A DNA stretch of 64,000 bases from Gillisella terrae (GTDB lineage: Bacteria; Pseudomonadota; Alphaproteobacteria; Rhizobiales; Rhizobiaceae): assembly GCF_004801395.1 (NCBI RefSeq), contig NZ_SSOA01000002.1:62001-126000 (forward strand), in the 5' to 3' direction. The notes beneath the pieces were generated by a model, which saw nothing but the letters and a program-made list of their open reading frames with translations, had not been told where the DNA came from and did not search any database. A program made the position numbers and the translations under genes. Every line of letters begins with the position of its first letter. Within the stretch, counting starts at the first letter, position 1. Shown piece by piece: positions 53,236-62,555 of the stretch.

Positions 53236-54793
53236 TGGTGCCAAGCCCTCCCGCCAGTGCATTTACCGCCGCCGATGCCATGGCGGAGCCGCCGCGACGC
53301 CCTTGCACCGCAATACAAGGCACACCACGGCTGTTGGCAGCAAGCTCCGCCTTGCTTTCAGCAGCCCCCACAAAGCCAACGGGAAACCCAAGAATGAGGG
53401 CAGGCTTCACCGCCCCTTGGTCGAGCAATTCCAGCAGGCGAAACAGGGCCGTGGGCGCATTGCCAATGGCAATCACCGCCCCTTCCATCTGGCTTGCCCA
53501 CAGATCAACCTGAGCGGCAGAGCGCGTGGTGCGGTTCCATGCCGCAAGCGGGCGCACGCGCACATCATTCAGCAGGCACACCACCTCATTGCCAGCGGGC
53601 AGCAAACGGCTGATAATGCCATGGCGCACCATCTCAGCATCACAGAAAATCTTGGCACCATCGGCCAGCGCCTTTGCGCCCGCTTCAAAAGCACCGTCGG
53701 AAAAGACAATATCGTCCGCCACATCCACCATGCCGCAGGCATGGATCAGACGAATGACCAAAGGCTGCATGCTCTCTGGAAACCGCGCCAGATCAGCCTC
53801 GCGCCGGATGGTTTCAAAGGACTGACGATAAATCTCGGCCGGATCGCGGATATAATCCAGACGTGATACCGGCGTCTCCTGCGTTGGCTCTTCGGCTGCC
53901 AGCACAGTCAAATTTTCATGGCCGATCCCCAAAACCCATCCCTCTTCTTTCAATGCAGCATCCACCTGCGCATCATTCAACATCAATGGGCGCGCAAACA
54001 ACTCGCCCAACATCCCGGTGACATCAAAGCGCGCAAACTCTTGCGCGACTCGCCGCACCTGGGCCGCGTCTTTAACATCACCATCACTCAATGCCACATC
54101 AAACAGCGAGGGATAAATCTCGGCCAGCACCACAGCCTGCGTAAAACCGGTGCAAAACCCTGTTTCAAAGGGCCAAACCGCAATCTCCTTCCGGCTGGGG
54201 TGCTGATCGAGAAATGTGGATAGGCGGGCAATGCCCAACAGACTCTGGCTGCCAACCGAACCAGCATAGGCCAATTGCCAAACCGATTTGGCCCCTTTTG
54301 CATGATGCTCTGACAGCCGAAAAGCCAAGGGCGGGCCACTCGGTGCAGGCGGTTTGGTGTCAGTTAAACCGTCCAGTAAAAGCGCTCGCGGCCTGCCCCA
54401 AAAGCGTGCGCCATCGGGAAAATGGTGCTGGTTCCAGCGTGCCGCCACATCAAACCGGTTGTTGGTGTTGTCGGGACCATCTTGCACCGAACTGGCAATG
54501 GCCCGCCACAAGCTTTGCCAATCGGCTTTGCCTGTTATGCGTTCTGCTGTTCCGGCTGGATAACCGAAGGCGAAATCAAATCCGGCCAGCAAACGTCTCT
54601 TCGCGGCCAGTGCTTCACTGACCACCTCTTCAAACCGCACCATGAAGGCCGCACGGGTTGGGAAATTCTCCAGCCACAGGATTTCGGGGTCCGTCTGACC
54701 CTGCTCAATCAAGCAGGCCCAGATGGAGTTTTTGCCCTTCACCGGCTTGCTGGCCCCAGACCAGTCAACAATCAGGATGCGGTCAAACAACAC
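53228..54793 (-). CDS. cobH: precorrin-8X methylmutase CobH with an extra N-terminal domain
   Basis: 521 residues, more than twice the usual size of about 210. Residues about 310-521 are CobH/CbiC (YIRDPAEIYRQSFETIRREA; catalytic His351 in IRLIHACGM; GNAPTALFRLLE; ILGFPVGFVGAAESK), which moves a methyl group from C11 to C12. Residues 1-300 are a separate domain that opens RILIVDWSGASKPVKGKNSI, then GFDFAFGYP and WPFETGF. That looks like an RNase H/actin-like fold of the DUF429 kind, with acidic residues at 10, 73 and 210. Its role is unknown. The frame is open throughout, with no break. It follows cbiX by 6 bases. Confidence 0.85.
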   Translation of the reverse strand: MLFDRILIVDWSGASKPVKGKNSIWACLIEQGQTDPEILWLENFPTRAAFMVRFEEVVSEALAAKRRLLAGFDFAFGYPAGTAERITGKADWQSLWRAIASSVQDGPDNTNNRFDVAARWNQHHFPDGARFWGRPRALLLDGLTDTKPPAPSGPPLAFRLSEHHAKGAKSVWQLAYAGSVGSQSLLGIARLSTFLDQHPSRKEIAVWPFETGFCTGFTQAVVLAEIYPSLFDVALSDGDVKDAAQVRRVAQEFARFDVTGMLGELFARPLMLNDAQVDAALKEEGWVLGIGHENLTVLAAEEPTQETPVSRLDYIRDPAEIYRQSFETIRREADLARFPESMQPLVIRLIHACGMVDVADDIVFSDGAFEAGAKALADGAKIFCDAEMVRHGIISRLLPAGNEVVCLLNDVRVRPLAAWNRTTRSAAQVDLWASQMEGAVIAIGNAPTALFRLLELLDQGAVKPALILGFPVGFVGAAESKAELAANSRGVPCIAVQGRRGGSAMASAAVNALAGGLGTNG

Positions 54794-54799
54794 CTTGGT

Positions 54800-56107
54800 T
54801 TAAGACTTCTTCATTGATTTTGGCCCCAGCGGGTGATCAGCATGGGGATAAGGCGCATGCGTATGCGTGTGTCCATGATCGTGGCTATGACCGTGGTGAT
54901 GATGTCCATGATCGTGCCCATGACCATGGCTATGCCCGTGATCATGGCCGCAGCCGCAGTTTGGTCCGTGCTCATGGGCGTGGGCTTTACCGCTGGAAGG
55001 TGCGTTCATCACGGCATCCAGCGCTGCATCCGGGCTGGCATTCAACAGATGACCATATTTGCCGCCGAGTGTCGTGGAGGCACCATAGTCAAAAACCGGC
55101 TCAAGCGACGCGGGCTCTGCGTGGGAATGGAGCGGTGTAAATGGCAGGCCGTGTGTTTTGCAGAATTCCTCACTGCGGCAGGATGCATCACAATCGCCCT
55201 TGCACGGACAGTTTTCCAAACCGCCGCCAATACCTTCCACGTGATGGTGATGGCTCTCCTGCGGCTGGCCGATATCGGCTTCGAAGCCAAGAACCTGTTC
55301 ACGATATTTGCACATCTGACAGTTCATCACCGCCGCACCTTCGAGGATTTCCTTGACCCGATCCTGAAAGGCATCCAGCACCAGCGGATGATCATTGAGA
55401 TAGCTGGCCTTGACGAACTGAATGTCCGGATGACGCGCGGCCACCTCATCGGTGTAGCTGTAAATGCGCTTTACCAGAACGCCGGTGAAGAGGAAGTAAG
55501 GAAATACGATAATGCGCTTGTAACCGAGCTTGGCGGCATGGGTCAGGCCCGGCTCGACCAGAGGAAAAGTCACACCTGAATAGCAGGTCTCGCCCCAGCC
55601 AAAGCCCATGCCTTCCCAAAGCATCCGCATCACTTTCGTGGCATTGGAATTGGCATCGGGATCAGACGATCCACGCCCCACCACCATCAACAGCGTATCA
55701 TGCTTATCCACCACGCCCATTGTGGCGTTGGCCTCATCGACGGCTGCTTGAATGCGATCACCGGCCGCGCGGATCATTTTCAGATCAATGCCAAGCTCGC
55801 GACCGTAATTGATCACCATGCCCGGATTTTGTGCCTGATAGGTGTTGAGAACCGATGGAATATCGTTTTTTGCATGGCCTGCCGCAAACAACATGCCGGG
55901 CACGGCCAAAACACGGGTTACGCCCTGTTCGCGCAAGCTATCAAGCCCTGCCGAAATCACTGGATTGCAAAATTCGAGATAGCCATATTCCACCGGCATA
56001 TCGGGGTTTCGCGCGCGCAAGCCCTCTGCAATCACCGCGAATTCGCGTGCTGCATTCTGGTTACGGCTGCCGTGACCGCAGACCATGATTCCGAGTTTTT
56101 CTGCCAT
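54800..56107 (-). CDS. cbiX: sirohydrochlorin cobaltochelatase CbiX with Cys-rich and His-rich tail
   Basis: 435 residues, first gene of the operon. Two CbiX half-domains (residues 1-130 and 135-255) form the long chelatase; metal-binding candidates are His12 in CGHGSR and His78 in FAAGHAKND. Next comes a cysteine segment (MNCQMCKYREQVLGFE at 261-276; NCPCKGDCDASC at 299-310) like the iron-sulfur motif of long CbiX proteins. The last 60 residues are a histidine tail (HGHSHGHGHDHGHHHHG and more, 376-425) suited to holding cobalt or nickel. Early cobalt insertion marks the anaerobic-type route. Confidence 0.92.
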   Translation of the reverse strand: MAEKLGIMVCGHGSRNQNAAREFAVIAEGLRARNPDMPVEYGYLEFCNPVISAGLDSLREQGVTRVLAVPGMLFAAGHAKNDIPSVLNTYQAQNPGMVINYGRELGIDLKMIRAAGDRIQAAVDEANATMGVVDKHDTLLMVVGRGSSDPDANSNATKVMRMLWEGMGFGWGETCYSGVTFPLVEPGLTHAAKLGYKRIIVFPYFLFTGVLVKRIYSYTDEVAARHPDIQFVKASYLNDHPLVLDAFQDRVKEILEGAAVMNCQMCKYREQVLGFEADIGQPQESHHHHVEGIGGGLENCPCKGDCDASCRSEEFCKTHGLPFTPLHSHAEPASLEPVFDYGASTTLGGKYGHLLNASPDAALDAVMNAPSSGKAHAHEHGPNCGCGHDHGHSHGHGHDHGHHHHGHSHDHGHTHTHAPYPHADHPLGPKSMKKS

Positions 56108-56397
56108 GAGATAAGGCCTCCATGCTTCGTTTCAGTGCATGTACGAAGCGCCGAAGCCACCCTTTTGGGGTAGCTCCAATGGCCTTTGGGACAGCTCCGG
56201 AATTGGCCCCCTGTTTGGGTCAGCCGCACCGGACTATTTCCAGCCTGTCGAACAGGCGCCGTCGCACATCTTGGCGACAGGAATAGCGAAGGCGGCTTGC
56301 CGGGTCAAACCAGAATTTTGCCCAACTGCCGTCAGGGCGGTTGCAGTTGCGTCCCACGTGTTGCAAAGAGAGTTTCCCTCCTTCAACGGATAGTCCC
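56108..56397. other. intergenic region between cbiX and the TSUP transporter gene
   Basis: 290 bases holding divergent promoters. On the minus strand (cbiX direction) there are GGGACGCAACTGCAACCG and, further on, GACCCGGCAAGCCGCC, faintly like the core and B12 box of a cobalamin riboswitch, but the B12-box match is poor. Nothing else recognisable. Confidence 0.45.
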
Positions 56398-57183
56398 GTG
56401 GCCGACATTACGCTTCAAATTCTCCTGTTTCTGTTTCTTGCCGCATTTGTAGGTGGCTTTGTTGATTCGATTGCCGGTGGCGGCGGTCTCATCACCATTC
56501 CAGCGCTGTTGCTTGCTGGGATTCCTCCGCTCGAAGCCTTGGGCACCAACAAACTCCAAGGCCAGTTCGGCTCGGCGTCCGCCACCATCGCCTATGCGCG
56601 CAAGGGTCATGTGCAGCTCAAAACGCAATTGCCCATGGCAACCATGTCGCTGATTGGCGGTGTGATTGGCGCAACCACCGCGACCTACGTGCCTGGCGAT
56701 GTGTTGAAAGTGATCATGCCGTTTCTGCTGCTGGCCATTGCCCTTTATTTTGCGCTGAAGCCAAATATTTCCGATGTCGACAGCCACCGCCGCATTACGC
56801 CCTTTCTTTTCGGTCTGATTTTTGCGCCTTTGATCGGCTTCTATGATGGCCTGTTTGGCCCCGGCACGGGCTCTTTTCTCATGCTCGGCTTTGTGTCCTT
56901 AGCAGGCTTCGGCATGCTGAAAGCCACAGCCCACACCAAACTGCTCAACTTCGGCTCCAATGTCGGCGCATTCGCGGTGTTCCTTTTCAACGGGGTTATC
57001 CTGTGGAAGGTCGGTCTCGTCATGGGAGCAGGCCAATTTCTCGGCGCGCAAACCGGCTCAAGACTTGCGATGAAAAGCGGTGCCAAAATCATCAAACCGC
57101 TGCTGATCATCACCTGCATTGCCATGGCCTGCAAATTGTTGCTTGATCCAGCCAATCCCATCAGAATGTGGATCGGCATCTAA
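56398..57183 (+). CDS. TSUP (TauE/SafE) family membrane transporter
   Basis: 261 residues, about eight membrane segments, from the GTG at 56398 that starts MADITLQILLFLF. The family glycine motif GGFVDSIAGGGGLITIPALL is near the start and the related GFYDGLFGPGTGSFLML in the second half. Members export or import small sulfur anions; the substrate here is unknown. Lies between the cobalamin operon and lexA. Confidence 0.88.
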   Translation: MADITLQILLFLFLAAFVGGFVDSIAGGGGLITIPALLLAGIPPLEALGTNKLQGQFGSASATIAYARKGHVQLKTQLPMATMSLIGGVIGATTATYVPGDVLKVIMPFLLLAIALYFALKPNISDVDSHRRITPFLFGLIFAPLIGFYDGLFGPGTGSFLMLGFVSLAGFGMLKATAHTKLLNFGSNVGAFAVFLFNGVILWKVGLVMGAGQFLGAQTGSRLAMKSGAKIIKPLLIITCIAMACKLLLDPANPIRMWIGI

Positions 57184-57213
57184 ATCAAAAACCTTTAAAA
57201 TTAGGGGCTTGCA

Positions 57214-57228
57214 GAACACAACTGGAAC
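57214..57228 (+). promoter_or_regulatory. SOS box of lexA
   Basis: GAAC-ACAACTG-GAAC, a perfect GAAC-N7-GAAC as used by alphaproteobacterial LexA. A second near-match, GTTC-N7-GTTT, lies at 57240-57254. Both are within 65 bases of the lexA start, which fits autoregulation. Confidence 0.85.
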
Positions 57229-57277
57229 ATATAGCGTATGTTCTGTATTTGTTTCTCATTCTCAAGGGTTTTAAACG

Positions 57278-57997
57278 ATGCTGACTCGTAAGCAACAGGA
57301 GCTTTTGCTGTTCATCCATGAACGCATGAAGGAATCTGGCGTGCCACCCTCGTTTGATGAAATGAAGGATGCGCTTGATCTTGCATCGAAGTCGGGCATT
57401 CACCGCCTGATCACCGCCCTTGAGGAGCGCGGATTTATCCGGCGCCTGCCGAACAGGGCGCGCGCGCTTGAAGTGATCAAGCTCCCCGAAGCGATGATGA
57501 CCAGCATCCCGCCGCGCAAGAGTGGTTTTTCCCCCTCCGTTATTCAAGGCAGCCTTGGCAAACCGCAACCGGTTCCATCGCCCGCCCCCAAGTCGATTGA
57601 TGACGGCAAAAACGCGGCCTCCATTCCTGTCATGGGCCGGATTGCAGCGGGCGTGCCGATTTCAGCTATTCAAAACAACACCCACGACATCTCCGTTCCC
57701 GCTGAAATGCTGGGAAATGGCGAGCATTACGCGCTTGAGGTCAAGGGTGATTCGATGATTGAGGCTGGCATTCTGGATGGTGACACAGTGATTATTCGCA
57801 ATGTCACCACGGCCAATGCCGGAGACATTGTTGTTGCACTGGTTGACGACGAGGAAGCGACATTGAAGCGTTTTCGCCGTCGCGGTGCATCCATCGCGCT
57901 GGAGGCGGCCAATCCGGCCTATGAAACCCGCATTTTTGGACCTGACCGGGTGAAAATTCAGGGCAAACTTGTCGGTCTCATTCGTCGCTATCACTAG
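57278..57997 (+). CDS. lexA: SOS repressor LexA
   Basis: 239 residues. N-terminal winged helix ([38 protein letters not shown]) and C-terminal self-cleaving peptidase. Cleavage site Ala124-Gly125 in RIAAGVP, nucleophile Ser159 in VKGDSM and Lys197 in ATLKRF are intact. Preceded by SOS boxes. The linker is longer than in Escherichia coli LexA, as usual for alphaproteobacteria. Its 3' end overlaps the convergent comEC by 20 bases. Confidence 0.96.
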   Translation: MLTRKQQELLLFIHERMKESGVPPSFDEMKDALDLASKSGIHRLITALEERGFIRRLPNRARALEVIKLPEAMMTSIPPRKSGFSPSVIQGSLGKPQPVPSPAPKSIDDGKNAASIPVMGRIAAGVPISAIQNNTHDISVPAEMLGNGEHYALEVKGDSMIEAGILDGDTVIIRNVTTANAGDIVVALVDDEEATLKRFRRRGASIALEAANPAYETRIFGPDRVKIQGKLVGLIRRYH

Positions 57998-60671
57998 AAT
58001 CGTCAGATTGATCCTCATCATCTTGTGTCGCCGGTTGGAGAGTATGATTTTGCGGCGAAAGATACGTGTTGGTGCGCCAATCGTAATAGCGGTGGCGCGT
58101 CCATGGTCTTAGTTCACCATGAAACGTCGTTGCCATTTGCAAAGAGCGAGTTGATCGATCTTGCAGTGTGATTTCAAGAGCCCCCGTTTGGCGCAACATG
58201 TCGCGGTCAATAAGCACTGGACCGGGGAGCGCTTGGCCGTTAAGCGCTGGGACAGACAGTGGATGGTCGGGGAGCAAAGCACCAGGTTCGTTGCTCTGGC
58301 CGATGCTTGTTGGCTGTAGTGAACTTGTGGATGGGGTGTTCGATGGAGCTGTGCACTTGGCATAAAAGCTCGATTGGGTTGAGACGATAAGATCGGCAAG
58401 CGCGCAGGCGGCAGCGCTGTAATCTCGATCCTGAACCTGGACGACAATCCAGTCGTTGCTGAGGGAGGACACGCAAAAGCCACCTGTGCGACAATAAAAG
58501 ACATCGGGTTTGGCTTTGGCCTTTTCAAGCGCATCCACCATGGCACTCAGAGCGTCGGCGGGGTCGATTCGTGGCTTTTTGTCTTTCTTGTCCTGCTGCT
58601 TCCCGTCGGGCGTTTTGTTGGCATTTGCAGGCTTTTTATGGACAGGTTGGGGTAAATTTTCGGCAGCAATCGTTTCGGAAATATCAAGTGCTGTGGCCCA
58701 TTGGTTGTAGATGAAGCTCGGCGGGCGTTTTTTATTGGTGGCAATTGTCACAGAATCAGAGCTTGAAGCACGCAAAATGCCAACCAGTTGCCCGTCCTCG
58801 GTGACGGTCAGTGTCGGCAATGGCGGTTGCTGTTTGAAGGCTTCATAGCCGCATGCGAAGGCAATGATGACGGCACCCATTGTTCGCAAACGTGTTTTGA
58901 GCAAGGTCAAAACCAGCAGGCCGATGGATGAGACTGGCAAAAACCACCATTCGAATCGTCCAAACGTAAAGCCCGCTCCCCAGCTTGCCACATGGCTTGC
59001 GACCGCCAATACGCCATCGAGGCCAAGGCCCATGAGCCGCAACGGCCATTCTTCCAGCCCAAGCGGCATAAGCAACACGCCAATCATGGCGAAGGGCATG
59101 ACAATCATCGAAATAATCGGAGAGGCCAGAAGATTGGCCTCAAGGCCGTGCAGGCCAACCCGGTGGAAATGGGCCGCCGAGAACATTGCGGTGGAAAAGC
59201 CTCCCAAAGCAGATGTCATCAAAATGCCGCCAACCAGCTTCGTCAAAGGCACGAACGGTTGCAAAATGGCGATGCGGGGCAAGATCGCGGGTAACCTCGG
59301 ACGCTGCCGCCACAGATCAAAGCCAGCAATGAGGGCGAAAGTCGCGGCAAACGACATTTGAAGGCTTGGTCCCATGACCTGCGAAGGAGAAATCACCACC
59401 ACCAAAATGGCGGCAAGTGCCGTATTGCGCAAACTGAGAACCGGCCGGTCGAAAAAGGCGGCGGACAGCATGATCACCATCATCAGATAGGCGCGCTGTG
59501 CTGCAATTTCATAACCTGAAATCAGGAAGTAGCCGGTTGTTGTTGCAATCGCGCCTGCGGCTGCGATTTTCTTGACCGACAAGATTTCAGCAAGTCCCGG
59601 CACCAGGCTGAGTGCTCGTCTGATTCCGACAAAGAACAGTCCGCCCGCAAGCGCCATATGAAGGCCCGATATAGAGATAATATGGGCCAAACCCGAGACA
59701 CGCAGATCATTATTGGCTTGCTCAGATAGACCACGCCGCTCTCCTGTGACAATGGCCACCCCGAAGGCACCGGCATCGCCGGGCACCCAAAACCGGATGC
59801 GCGATGAGATCGCGTTGCGCACCTCCTGCGTCGTATCGCTGAACGCCTGTAGGCTTCTGCTCCAAAGATCCGTCTGCGTGTTTAACTGAGTGTTCCAGGC
59901 TGTCGGCGGACGATAAAAATAGCCAATCGCCCCCGTGCCCGTGAAGTAGGAACTTTGCGCAAAGTCATTCAATCCGGGAAGCGCCGGACCAGAAGGCGGG
60001 CTCAGGCGCGCGCGACCTTCAATCTGATCACCCGGCTTGAATGGTGCGTGCTTGCCACGCGCCAGCAGCGCAACCTGCTGCGGCATGCGCTTGAGTCGAG
60101 GCTTGGCGGTTTCCTGAAGTGCGATCACATATCTTTGATGGCCACTGGCATTGATCTCCGCTGACATCACTCTGCCCCGCACAAGCGTGGTGACGGGTCC
60201 ATCCAGGATGATGGTATCGAGTCGGTTGGTTTCGACATGGGCCAGAACCATGCCTGCCACTGCCAAAGCGGCAATGCCCAAAGCACCGGCCAGAGCTGGC
60301 TGCCGAAAGCGCGTTCGGGTCCAGAGAATCGCGCAAACGCCGCAGATGGAAACAAGCGGCGAGAGAGCCAGATCGTAAGGACGACTAAACCACCATATCG
60401 CCCCAAGCCCCAGAAAAACCGGCAGAAACAGAAATGCTCGTCCATAGACCAATTCCTGCTCAGCGCAGGTGCGCACCATAGTGCTGAATCGTTGCCAGGG
60501 TGATGTGGCAAGTGACGATGTTGGATAGACATCTGAGTCGTTTGTGTCGCCACCGTGCCCATAATCACGAACCGCCGGTGAGACCGGCAACGGCCATGGC
60601 GCTAGGCGGGCGCGCGGCCTTGGCGCTTGCGCTTCGCTGATCTGCTGCCACTCGTCCGCGTCCGGTGCCAA
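57978..60671 (-). CDS. comEC: ComEC/Rec2-family DNA uptake membrane protein
   Basis: 897 residues. N-terminal proline and arginine rich cytoplasmic stretch, membrane segments, a DUF4131 region, then the competence core with [15 protein letters not shown] and further membrane helices up to about 600. The C-terminal third would be the beta-lactamase-like region but shows no obvious HxHxDH metal motif; it contains a low-complexity lysine-rich stretch ([20 protein letters not shown]) and ends in an acidic tail. The start appears to be a TTG at 60671 with GGAG upstream; uncertain. Family members carry single-stranded DNA across the inner membrane; many carriers are not known to be naturally competent. 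Confidence 0.87.
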   Translation of the reverse strand: MAPDADEWQQISEAQAPRPRARLAPWPLPVSPAVRDYGHGGDTNDSDVYPTSSLATSPWQRFSTMVRTCAEQELVYGRAFLFLPVFLGLGAIWWFSRPYDLALSPLVSICGVCAILWTRTRFRQPALAGALGIAALAVAGMVLAHVETNRLDTIILDGPVTTLVRGRVMSAEINASGHQRYVIALQETAKPRLKRMPQQVALLARGKHAPFKPGDQIEGRARLSPPSGPALPGLNDFAQSSYFTGTGAIGYFYRPPTAWNTQLNTQTDLWSRSLQAFSDTTQEVRNAISSRIRFWVPGDAGAFGVAIVTGERRGLSEQANNDLRVSGLAHIISISGLHMALAGGLFFVGIRRALSLVPGLAEILSVKKIAAAGAIATTTGYFLISGYEIAAQRAYLMMVIMLSAAFFDRPVLSLRNTALAAILVVVISPSQVMGPSLQMSFAATFALIAGFDLWRQRPRLPAILPRIAILQPFVPLTKLVGGILMTSALGGFSTAMFSAAHFHRVGLHGLEANLLASPIISMIVMPFAMIGVLLMPLGLEEWPLRLMGLGLDGVLAVASHVASWGAGFTFGRFEWWFLPVSSIGLLVLTLLKTRLRTMGAVIIAFACGYEAFKQQPPLPTLTVTEDGQLVGILRASSSDSVTIATNKKRPPSFIYNQWATALDISETIAAENLPQPVHKKPANANKTPDGKQQDKKDKKPRIDPADALSAMVDALEKAKAKPDVFYCRTGGFCVSSLSNDWIVVQVQDRDYSAAACALADLIVSTQSSFYAKCTAPSNTPSTSSLQPTSIGQSNEPGALLPDHPLSVPALNGQALPGPVLIDRDMLRQTGALEITLQDRSTRSLQMATTFHGELRPWTRHRYYDWRTNTYLSPQNHTLQPATQDDEDQSDDSSDSDE

Positions 60672-61117
60672 ATCTGCCGCTACTCCTTTTTTGAGGCCAG
60701 CCAGAGGTGTAATCCCCCCTCAGTTGGCGAATGCACAAGTCCTTAAATCGGGATCAATTTAAGGTGACAATCATCCAGCAGATTTAGAGTGTTACAGCGT
60801 CCCTTGTCCGTTTCATAAAACGCAGGGCACTGTAAGCGAAACCACCATCCCTCTTGGCCCTTAAGCCCTCGAACGCCTTGAAATATCCGATATTTGCAAG
60901 ACATGCGTCACAATATCAATCAAAAGCTGTGGTGGGTAGTGGCGAAAAAAGCCTTTACCATATTGCAAGAGAGATTTGCGTCTGCGGCATATTGCGGCGC
61001 ACACTTTATCGCATCAATAGCTTGGCATTAACCTTCGGATCATATAGCTAATCCATAACGCTTAACCTGAGGCAAGGCGAAAGCCGCGCCTCCCCGCCTA
61101 TTATCCGGAGGATCAGC
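60672..61117. other. intergenic region between comEC and gltA
   Basis: 446 bases without a gene. The first part is filled by a repeat copy (60731-60838). The rest should hold the gltA promoter; AATCCATAACG and a purine tract TATCCGGAGGATCAGC precede the gltA ATG. As I recall, relatives carry gltX here; it is not present. Confidence 0.6.
60731..60838. repeat. intergenic palindromic repeat, diverged copy
   Basis: CCTTAAATCGGGATCAATTT then AAGG matches the first dyad with changes, followed by CCAGCAGATTTAGAGTGTTA and a diverged second dyad (ACAGCGTCCCT ... AGGGCACTGT). It is the most degraded of the long copies. Confidence 0.7.
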
Positions 61118-62407
61118 ATGACGGAACAAAGCGCAAACTTGAAGATTGATGAAAAGTCGGTTGACCTGACCGTCAAGAGCGGCACGATCGGCCCGGACGT
61201 CATCGATATCGCCGCTCTCTACAAGCATACAGGCAAGTTCACTTACGATCCGGGATTTACCTCCACGGCGTCATGCGAATCGAAAATCACCTATATTGAT
61301 GGTGACGAAGGCGTTTTGCTGCACCGCGGCTACCCAATTGAGCAATTGGCTGAAAAAGGCGACTTCCTCGAAGTTTGCTACCTTCTGCTTTACGGGGAAC
61401 TGCCAACAGCTGCACAAAAAGCAGATTTTGACCATCGCGTGACTCATCACACAATGGTTCATGAGCAGATGTCCCGCTTCTTCACCGGCTATCGCCGCGA
61501 CGCCCACCCAATGGCTGTCATGGTTGGCACGGTTGGCGCGCTGTCTGCATTCTATCACGACTCAACAGACATTACCGATCCGCATCAGCGGATGGTGGCC
61601 AGCCTGCGCATGATTGCAAAAATGCCAACCATTGCTGCCATGGCTCATAAGTATCACATCGGTCAGCCTTTCGTTTATCCGAAGAACAATCTGGATTACG
61701 CCTCCAACTTCCTCCACATGTGCTTTGCCGTGCCTTGCGAGGAGTATAAGGTCAATCCGGTTCTGGCCCGCGCCATGGATCGTATTTTCATTCTGCATGC
61801 CGATCATGAGCAGAATGCATCGACATCGACTGTGCGTCTGGCTGGTTCGTCTGGTGCCAATCCGTTTGCATGTATCGCTGCCGGTATTGCCTGCCTCTGG
61901 GGCCCTGCTCACGGCGGCGCCAATGAAGCAGCGCTCAACATGCTGAAGGAAATTGGCACCGTTGACCGCATTCCGGAATATATTGCCAAGGCAAAGGACA
62001 AGAACGATCCTTTCCGCCTGATGGGCTTTGGTCATCGTGTTTACAAAAACTACGATCCACGCGCCAAAATCATGCAGAAAACCATGTATGAAGTGCTGGA
62101 AGCCACAGGCAATAGCGACAATCCGCTGATGCAGGTCGCGCTGGAGCTGGAAAAGATTGCTCTGAACGATCCTTACTTCATCGAAAAGAAGCTCTATCCA
62201 AACGTGGACTTCTACTCCGGCATTACGTTGAGCGCTCTTGGCTTCCCAACGGAAATGTTCACCGTGCTGTTTGCTCTGGCCCGCACCGTCGGCTGGATTG
62301 CGCAGTGGAACGAAATGATCGAAGATCCGCAGCAGCGCATTGGCCGTCCGCGCCAGCTCTACACGGGTGCGCCAAAGCGCGATTACACCCCTGTTGACAA
62401 GCGTTAA
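61118..62407 (+). CDS. gltA: citrate synthase
   Basis: 429 residues, the long type II form of Gram-negative bacteria. Condenses acetyl-CoA and oxaloacetate. Active-site segments [36 protein letters not shown] and [10 protein letters not shown] supply the catalytic histidines and aspartate. GGAGG precedes the ATG by 7 bases. Followed by a strong terminator. Confidence 0.97.
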   Translation: MTEQSANLKIDEKSVDLTVKSGTIGPDVIDIAALYKHTGKFTYDPGFTSTASCESKITYIDGDEGVLLHRGYPIEQLAEKGDFLEVCYLLLYGELPTAAQKADFDHRVTHHTMVHEQMSRFFTGYRRDAHPMAVMVGTVGALSAFYHDSTDITDPHQRMVASLRMIAKMPTIAAMAHKYHIGQPFVYPKNNLDYASNFLHMCFAVPCEEYKVNPVLARAMDRIFILHADHEQNASTSTVRLAGSSGANPFACIAAGIACLWGPAHGGANEAALNMLKEIGTVDRIPEYIAKAKDKNDPFRLMGFGHRVYKNYDPRAKIMQKTMYEVLEATGNSDNPLMQVALELEKIALNDPYFIEKKLYPNVDFYSGITLSALGFPTEMFTVLFALARTVGWIAQWNEMIEDPQQRIGRPRQLYTGAPKRDYTPVDKR

Positions 62408-62432
62408 AATCGCTTGCCTGCCACATTGTCCA

Positions 62433-62460
62433 AGCCCGGCGTTTTGCGCCGGGCTTTTTT
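62433..62460 (+). terminator. intrinsic terminator of gltA
   Basis: AGCCCGGCG (62433-62441), loop TTTTG, CGCCGGGCT (62447-62455), then T6 (62455-62460). Confidence 0.92.
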
Positions 62461-62555
62461 CATGGCCTTAGAGCTTCAATTTCCCATAAGTTTGCTTTAA
62501 GGAACGGCAACTGCTTCGCATCCAGCGAAGGAAATATGATGAGGTTCTCGTTCTG

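Noticed and set aside
53195..53866. A 223-codon plus-strand frame opposite cobH
   Set aside because: Shadow of the CobH catalytic region in GC-biased DNA.
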